Notes under the pieces: generated by a model
What the model was told of the DNA's origin: nothing
Databases searched by the model: none
Seen by the model: the letters and a program-made list of their open reading frames with translations, nothing else
Made by a program: the position numbers and the translations under genes
DNA from: Comamonas sp009360615
Lineage (GTDB): Bacteria > Pseudomonadota > Gammaproteobacteria > Burkholderiales > Burkholderiaceae_C
Strand: one strand, 5' to 3'
Length of the DNA stretch: 64,000 bases
Assembly (NCBI RefSeq): GCF_035784015.1
Contig: NZ_JALKOW010000002.1
In this document: piece by piece, positions 59,258 through 64,000 of the stretch
How positions within the stretch are numbered: the stretch's first letter is position 1
How the letters are laid out: the number at the start of each line of letters is the position of its first letter

Positions 59258-60165
59258 GGACGCCGGACCGCTTTGAAGGCGCTCTGCTGGGGCTGGCCTG
59301 CGGCGATGCCGTGGGCACGACGCTGGAGTTTCAGGCGCGTGGCAGCTTCCTCCCGTTGACCGACATGGTCGGGGGCGGGCCGTTTTCGCTGAAGCCCGGA
59401 CAATGGACGGATGACACGTCCATGGCTCTGTGCCTGGCCGAGAGCCTGCTCGTCAAGGGCGATTGCGACCCCGGTGACCAGATGACACGCTATGCCAACT
59501 GGTATCAGTGGGGCTACTGGAGCTCCACCGGTCACTGCTTCGATATCGGCATGGCAACGCGCGAGGCGATACAGCACTATCTGCGCACCGGCAACGCACT
59601 GGCCGGCAGCGAAGATGCGCGCAGCGCCGGCAACGGCTCGCTGATGCGGCTGGCTCCCGTGGCCATGGCCTACGCTCATGACGAGCGCGCGGCCCAGGAG
59701 CAGGCGGTGTTGAGCTCGCGCACCACCCATGCGGCAGCGGAGTGCCTAGATGCCTGCCGCCTGTTTGCCGTGGCATTGAGCCGCGCCCTGCGGGGCGCAG
59801 ACAAGGCTCAGGTGCTGGACCTGGCCGCGCTGCCGTTGGGCAGCCCAGGCATCGCCGAGATTGCACAGGGCCGCTGGCGCAGCAAAAACCGCGAGCAGAT
59901 CCGGAGCTCAGGCTATGTGGTGCACAGTCTGGAGGCCGCCCTGTGGTGTTTCGAGCGACATGAGAGCTTTGAAGCTGCCGTGCTGGAGGCTGCCAATCTG
60001 GGGGACGATGCCGACACCACGGCGGCCATCGTCGGCCAAATTGCGGGGGCGTTCTGGGGGCGCAGCGGCATTCCGGTGCATTGGCTGGAAAGACTGCATC
60101 AGCAGGCCGATATCCGGGCGCTGGCGCAGTCCCTCCATGCGCTCAACCAGGCGCTTGCCCCATAG
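59254..60165 (+). CDS. ADP-ribosylglycohydrolase family protein
   Basis: This 303-residue protein of the DraG/ARH fold hydrolyses ADP-ribose linkages. The dimetal site is visible: LACGDAVGTTLEF near 14-26, WTDDTSMALC near 51 (Thr-Asp-Asp), AGNGSLMRLAPVA near 127, and NLGDDADTTAAIVGQIAGA near 250 (GDDxDT). It is the last gene of the operon, coupled to NADAR by ATGA. It may remove ADP-ribose from RNA, protein or a small molecule; the presence of KptA and NADAR favours nucleic acid or metabolite substrates. Confidence 0.93.
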   Translation: MRTPDRFEGALLGLACGDAVGTTLEFQARGSFLPLTDMVGGGPFSLKPGQWTDDTSMALCLAESLLVKGDCDPGDQMTRYANWYQWGYWSSTGHCFDIGMATREAIQHYLRTGNALAGSEDARSAGNGSLMRLAPVAMAYAHDERAAQEQAVLSSRTTHAAAECLDACRLFAVALSRALRGADKAQVLDLAALPLGSPGIAEIAQGRWRSKNREQIRSSGYVVHSLEAALWCFERHESFEAAVLEAANLGDDADTTAAIVGQIAGAFWGRSGIPVHWLERLHQQADIRALAQSLHALNQALAP

Positions 60166-60625
60166 CTAGCACGGCCATCTCTTGAACGTGGGGCCTGTGC
60201 AGCTCCTGCAATCGGGCCACAGGCTCCCGGAGGTCGCACAATCATGGCGGCATGCTGCACCTGGCCTGTCAGGGCTGCGGTGCCTGCGAACGTGACGGAT
60301 TGCTTTTTCCGTGAAAAGCGGGTGCGGCGGCCCGTAAAATCCGACATGGCAGGCGACATCGCTGTCCTCGGCATATGCGCTGGCGGTGTGGCGGTGCGCG
60401 AGCGAGCTTGCCAGCTTCCGCAGCCCTGTCGTCAGCAATCGCCGTCTGCGCGCAAGGCCGGAAGATCCGATCCCGATCCGGCAGCCTTTTTTCATGCAGC
60501 GTTGCTGCATGGAACGGGTCTTCGGTTGCACATTGACGTGGCACGCAAGATTTGCCGACACGCTGCAGGCTCCGGTCTGGCGTAGGCTTGCATGCCACAG
60601 CCTTCCGCTTCATCAAGGAGAAAGC
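60166..60625. other. Intergenic stretch with a possible untranslated RNA
   Basis: No credible gene lies in these 460 bases. GTGGGGCCTGTG with CCACAGGC (60189-60227) could form a hairpin without a T tail. A TAAAAT box at 60335-60340 is followed about 145 bases later by CCGGAAGATC/GATCCGG, a weak hairpin, and six T (60487-60492). This could be a short RNA or an attenuated leader of the binding-protein gene. I cannot match it to a known family. Confidence 0.3.
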
Positions 60626-61813
60626 ATGTCCATGAATGATCGCTCGTCCCAGGGCCGCCGTGTTCTCACCTCGTCTGTCCTGAGCCTGGCGCTGGTCGCC
60701 GTGTCCCTGTCGGCTGCTTTTGCGGCGGACGCGGAAAAGCCGCTGGTGGTGCGCATCGCCCATGGCGGCCCGGTCTCGGGCCCCATCGCAGGCCTGGGAA
60801 AGGATGAGGAGAACGGCGTGCGCATGGCGATTGACGAGCTCAACGCCCGCAAGCTGCAACTGGGCGGGCGGCCTGTGCAGTGGAAGCTGGAGGCCGGTGA
60901 CGATGCGGGCGACCCCGGTCAGGCCGCGGCGCTGGCACGCCGATTCTGCGACAAGAAGGTGGCGGCCGTGGTGGGGCATCTTCAGTCAGGCACGACCTTG
61001 CCCGCCGCCAAGATCTACAACGACTGCGGTATTCCCAATATCACCCCTGCAGCCACCAATCCCGCGATCACCGAGGCCGGCTATGACGACACCTTCCGCG
61101 TCATCGCCAATGACCGTGCCATGGTCAATGCCTTGCTGGACTATGCCGTCAAGCATCAGGGTGTCAGACGCATCGCGATCGTGGACGATCGCACGGCCTA
61201 TGGACAGGGTATCGTCAAGCTGTTTGAAGCCGCAGCGGCCGAGCGCGATGTGCAGATCGTCGACAAGCAGTACACCAGCGACAAGGTCACGCAGTTCTCG
61301 TCCATTCTCACCGCCATCAAGGGCCGCAAACCCGATGCAATCTTCTTCGGCGGACTCGACGCCCAGGCCGGGCTCATGCTGCGCCAGATGTCGCAGCTTG
61401 CCATGAATCAGGTGAAGTTCCTGGGCGGCGATGCGCAATGCTCGGAGCGCCTGCCAGCCCTGGCGGACAGGGTGCCGGCGCTCAGGAATGTGGTTTGCGT
61501 GATGAGCGGCAGCTCCCTGGGCAATATGCCGGGGGGGCTGCACTGGAAGCAAAGATACGACCAGCACTTTCCCGGCCAGTATCAGGTCTACAGCCCTTAC
61601 GCCTATGACGCGACCATGGTGCTGGCCAAGGCCATGCTGAGCGCCGATTCAGCCCAGGCCGAGGCGTATCTTCCGCGCCTGCGCCAGATCCGTCACGAGG
61701 GCGTGACCGGCACGATTGCCTTTGATTCGCAGGGCGAGCTGCAGAGTCCGCGTGTCACGCTGTATGGCTATGACTCCGGGGAGCGCAGGGAACTGGTGAT
61801 CAGCGGCCATTGA
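60626..61813 (+). CDS. Branched-chain amino acid-type ABC transporter substrate-binding protein
   Basis: This 395-residue periplasmic binding protein of the LivJ/LivK type has a signal peptide with basic start MNDRSSQGRR and a hydrophobic core ending SAAFAAD. The mature part follows the pattern of this family: GPVSGPIAGLGKDEENGVRM, VGHLQSGTTLPAAKIYND, ITPAATNP, DDRTAYGQGIV and FFGGLDAQAGLMLRQM. AAGGAG precedes ATG 60626. No permease or ATPase genes follow, so it is an orphan that may work with a transporter encoded elsewhere. Confidence 0.92.
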   Translation: MSMNDRSSQGRRVLTSSVLSLALVAVSLSAAFAADAEKPLVVRIAHGGPVSGPIAGLGKDEENGVRMAIDELNARKLQLGGRPVQWKLEAGDDAGDPGQAAALARRFCDKKVAAVVGHLQSGTTLPAAKIYNDCGIPNITPAATNPAITEAGYDDTFRVIANDRAMVNALLDYAVKHQGVRRIAIVDDRTAYGQGIVKLFEAAAAERDVQIVDKQYTSDKVTQFSSILTAIKGRKPDAIFFGGLDAQAGLMLRQMSQLAMNQVKFLGGDAQCSERLPALADRVPALRNVVCVMSGSSLGNMPGGLHWKQRYDQHFPGQYQVYSPYAYDATMVLAKAMLSADSAQAEAYLPRLRQIRHEGVTGTIAFDSQGELQSPRVTLYGYDSGERRELVISGH

Positions 61814-61872
61814 GCGGAACAGGTTGTTCAAGCAATGGCCACTCGCGACTTGTCCGTCGGACGCATATAGCT

Positions 61873-63264
61873 ATGGATCTGGATCTTTCCGTGCATGAGC
61901 ACTTCATGCGCCAGGCGCTGGAGCAGGCGCGCTGCGCCGCCGCCTGCGGCGAGGTGCCGGTGGGGGCCGTGGTCGTCAAGGACGGGAACGTCATAGGCCG
62001 AGGCCATAACAGCCCGCTGTCGGCCCAGGACCCGACAGCCCATGCCGAGGTGCAGGCCCTGCGCGAGGCGGCACGGACTCTGGGCAACTACCGGCTCGAA
62101 GGCTGCACGCTGTATGTGACGCTGGAGCCCTGCACCATGTGCAGCGGTGCCATGCTGCATGCGCGCGTGGACGCCGTGGTCTATGGTGCGGCCGAACCTC
62201 GGACGGGGGCGGCCGGATCGGTGCTCGATGTGTTCGGCTACGCCGCCATCAATCACCGGACACGGGTGCTGCGTGGCGTGCTCGCCGGGGAATGCGCAGC
62301 CCTGATGGCCGAATTCTTTCAGCGTCGCCGCCGGGAGCAGAAGGCGCAGCAGCCGCATCCGCTCAGGGACTGGGCGCTGCGCAATGGCGATGAGGCGTTC
62401 GCCGACCTTCCCGGCTGGCCCTGGGGTGCGCACTGGCGCAGCGACCTGCCGGCGCTGCAGGGGCTGCGACTGTCCGTGGTCGATGAAGGACCCGAGGACG
62501 CTGCGCTGACCTGGCTGTGTGTGCATGGCTGCCCGGGCTGGGGCTATGGCTTCCGGCATCTGATGCCCGAATTGCTGGCCGCCGGTCATCGTGTGGTGGT
62601 CCCCGATCTGCCGGGTTTCGGCCGCAGCGACCAGCCCAAGAAAGACCAACGGCACAGCGCGCAATGGCATTCGCAGGTCCTCGCAGAACTGATCGAAGCG
62701 CTCGACCTGCGGCGGCTGGTGCTGGTCGGGCAGGGCGATGGCGGCCGCCTGGGTCTGGCCGCAGCCCAAGCCCGGCCTGAGCGGTTCGCCGGGGCATGGC
62801 TCATCGATACCTGGCCGCTGAACGCACAGCCAGAGCAGCGTCGGCAATGGTTTGAACAGGCTGCGCGCAAACCGGCCTGGAATGTGGCCAGGGCCATGGC
62901 CGCCTTGGAAGGGCCGAGCAATGCCGGGGAAGCCGAGAGGCATGAAGAGCTGCGGGCCTGGAATGCCCCGTTTGCGCAGCCTGGCCATCGTGCCGCGCTC
63001 AGGGCCTGGCCGCGGCTGCAGACCGAGCTGGCAGCGCCGCCCGCCGGACTGCTGCAGCAGTGGGCGAAGGCCGGCAGGCTGTGGCTACAGCCCGCTGCCG
63101 CGCAGCAGCCCGTGTCTGCTGCGCAATGGCACGCGGCCTGGCTGCAGGCCGTGCCGCAACTGGCTGCGCATGCAGGTGCCTGGCGGCAAACCCGGCCTGG
63201 TGCTCCGGTTCCTGCAGCAGGGCAGGGCGGCGGAGCTGCGGCTGTGGAATACTTTGCGCCGTAG
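61873..63264 (+). CDS. tadA: tRNA adenosine(34) deaminase TadA fused to an alpha/beta-hydrolase-like domain
   Basis: This is a 463-residue fusion. Residues 1-160 are TadA: HAEVQAL carries the zinc His and catalytic Glu, and PCTMCSGAM the two zinc Cys. TadA makes inosine at the wobble position of tRNA-Arg(ACG). Residues about 185-463 resemble an alpha/beta hydrolase: CVHGCPGWGYGFRHLMPELL, VVVPDLPGFGRSDQP and VLVGQGDGGRLGLAA. At the nucleophile elbow, where epoxide hydrolases have GHDWGG, this has GQGDGG, so the usual nucleophile is Gly. The C-terminus also lacks a clear His. Such a fusion is much longer than the 150-170 residues of normal TadA. Confidence 0.92.
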   Translation: MDLDLSVHEHFMRQALEQARCAAACGEVPVGAVVVKDGNVIGRGHNSPLSAQDPTAHAEVQALREAARTLGNYRLEGCTLYVTLEPCTMCSGAMLHARVDAVVYGAAEPRTGAAGSVLDVFGYAAINHRTRVLRGVLAGECAALMAEFFQRRRREQKAQQPHPLRDWALRNGDEAFADLPGWPWGAHWRSDLPALQGLRLSVVDEGPEDAALTWLCVHGCPGWGYGFRHLMPELLAAGHRVVVPDLPGFGRSDQPKKDQRHSAQWHSQVLAELIEALDLRRLVLVGQGDGGRLGLAAAQARPERFAGAWLIDTWPLNAQPEQRRQWFEQAARKPAWNVARAMAALEGPSNAGEAERHEELRAWNAPFAQPGHRAALRAWPRLQTELAAPPAGLLQQWAKAGRLWLQPAAAQQPVSAAQWHAAWLQAVPQLAAHAGAWRQTRPGAPVPAAGQGGGAAAVEYFAP

Positions 63265-63452
63265 CCTGATCGGCCAGACCGGCGGAGCAAGCATCTGAAC
63301 CAGGACTTATGCAAACAAGAATGCAACTAGGGCCCGCCTTCCGAGGCAGTCGCCCGGCCTGAACCTGTTTTGCGCAAGTCGCATGAACTTCTGAATCTGC
63401 GGATTCACCCACTTTTCACGGAGCATGCGGCCGGTGGCCGCATGAAAAGGCT

Positions 63453-64000
63453 TTGGCAACCTCGCGCAAATCCCCTGCATCCACTACAACGGCCCAGCAC
63501 CACGCCCATTCGCACGGGCAGGAGCCTGCCCAACAGGCACATGTGCATGACGAGCACTGCAGCCATGAGCACGGCCACCACGATCATCACGACCATGTGC
63601 ACAGCGCCGATGGCAGATGCTGCGGCCATGATCACCGCCCTGGCGCCAAGCACATCTATATCTATTCCCCCTCGGGGGCGGTGCGCGACAAGGCGGCCTT
63701 CCAGCGCGGCATCAAGCAGCTGGAGGCTCTGGGCCACGAGGTGGAGGTCGATGCCGATGCACTGGCCAGCAGCCAGCGCTTTGCGGGGGACGACGCCACC
63801 CGTCTGGCCGCCATCCATCGCGCAGCCGCCAGCGGAGCCGATGTGGCGCTGATTTCGCGCGGCGGCTACGGTCTCACGCGCATCCTGCCGGGCATCAAGT
63901 ACAAGACCGTGGCCAAGGCGATTGCGGGCGGAACCCAGTTTGTCGGCCTCAGCGATTTCACGGCTTTTCAGCTGGCCGTGCTGGCGCAGACCGGCTCGGT
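63453..64000 (+). CDS. ldcA: LD-carboxypeptidase with His-rich N-terminus (partial)
   Basis: This is the start of an L,D-carboxypeptidase (S66 family), which trims the tetrapeptide of recycled peptidoglycan. Recognised parts are IYIYSPSGAVRDKAAFQRGI, ALGHEVEVD, the GDDATRLAAIHRAAASGADV region, LISRGGYGLTRIL and GTQFVGLSDFTAFQLAVLA. The nucleophile Ser follows outside or near the edge. The first 60 residues are unusually rich in His (HDEHCSHEHGHHDHHDHVHS). The frame opens after a TGA at 63384-63386 and has no ATG; TTG 63453 is a guess. The window ends inside the gene. Confidence 0.8.
   Translation, partial: MATSRKSPASTTTAQHHAHSHGQEPAQQAHVHDEHCSHEHGHHDHHDHVHSADGRCCGHDHRPGAKHIYIYSPSGAVRDKAAFQRGIKQLEALGHEVEVDADALASSQRFAGDDATRLAAIHRAAASGADVALISRGGYGLTRILPGIKYKTVAKAIAGGTQFVGLSDFTAFQLAVLAQTGS

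Noticed and set aside
60347..60492. 6S RNA
   Set aside because: Length is similar, but I could not form the long closing stem with a central bubble or match the conserved 6S segments I remember.
1..64000. CRISPR arrays or insertion sequences
   Set aside because: No regularly spaced repeats and no transposase-like protein were seen on either strand.

Overview
The window is a GC-rich chromosomal segment of a betaproteobacterium. It is most likely a member of the Comamonadaceae and resembles Comamonas. The reasons are the glnD-map-purL neighbourhood, the protein sequences, and copies of a short dispersed repeat (AATCAGCCT...AACGCTTG...AAGCG...CAGCT) of a kind I recall as common in that family. 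The species is an inference; no database was searched.

Layout. Positions 1-10.3 kb are housekeeping: the tail of an unknown gene, tRNA-Pro(UGG), infA, psd, glnD, map and purL. A three-hairpin candidate small RNA or attenuated leader precedes infA. Positions 10.4-12 kb hold a small unknown gene and an XRE regulator with its own palindrome. Positions 12.0-20.3 kb are a five-gene cassette of unknown function: SWIM zinc finger protein, DUF5691-like protein, MoxR-type AAA+ ATPase, DUF5682-like protein and VWA protein. Positions 20.3-28.9 kb carry a DUF808 membrane protein, an OmpW porin, the ergothioneine pair egtD-egtB, metY, a diguanylate cyclase and a 3'-5' exonuclease.

Positions 29-54 kb are a large acyl-CoA catabolic region. 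A minus-strand operon (SCP2-type thiolase, two MaoC proteins, SDR, acyl-CoA dehydrogenase, acyl-CoA ligase, crotonase) is divergent from an AraC-type regulator. A TetR regulator with a 30-bp palindrome at its start follows. It leads a plus-strand operon whose order (carboxyltransferase, dehydrogenase, hydratase, biotin carboxylase/carrier) matches the acyclic terpene utilisation genes atuC-D-E-F. The carboxyltransferase gene is frameshifted in a run of nine G. A beta-keto acid cleavage enzyme, two more ligases, a decayed SDR, two intact SDRs, a Baeyer-Villiger-type monooxygenase and an HSL-family esterase follow. Together they look like a route for a branched or cyclic alkanoid or terpenoid: ketone to ester or lactone, hydrolysis, CoA activation, carboxylation, hydration and thiolysis.

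Positions 54.5-60.2 kb hold rlhA and then an NAD/ADP-ribose locus. An NrtR-like regulator with a degenerate Nudix box is divergent, across an array of inverted repeats, from a tightly overlapping operon: RNA 2'-phosphotransferase, HAD hydrolase, NADAR and ADP-ribosylglycohydrolase. The window ends with a branched-chain amino acid type binding protein, a TadA deaminase fused to an alpha/beta-hydrolase-like domain, and the start of an LD-carboxypeptidase with a histidine-rich N-terminus.
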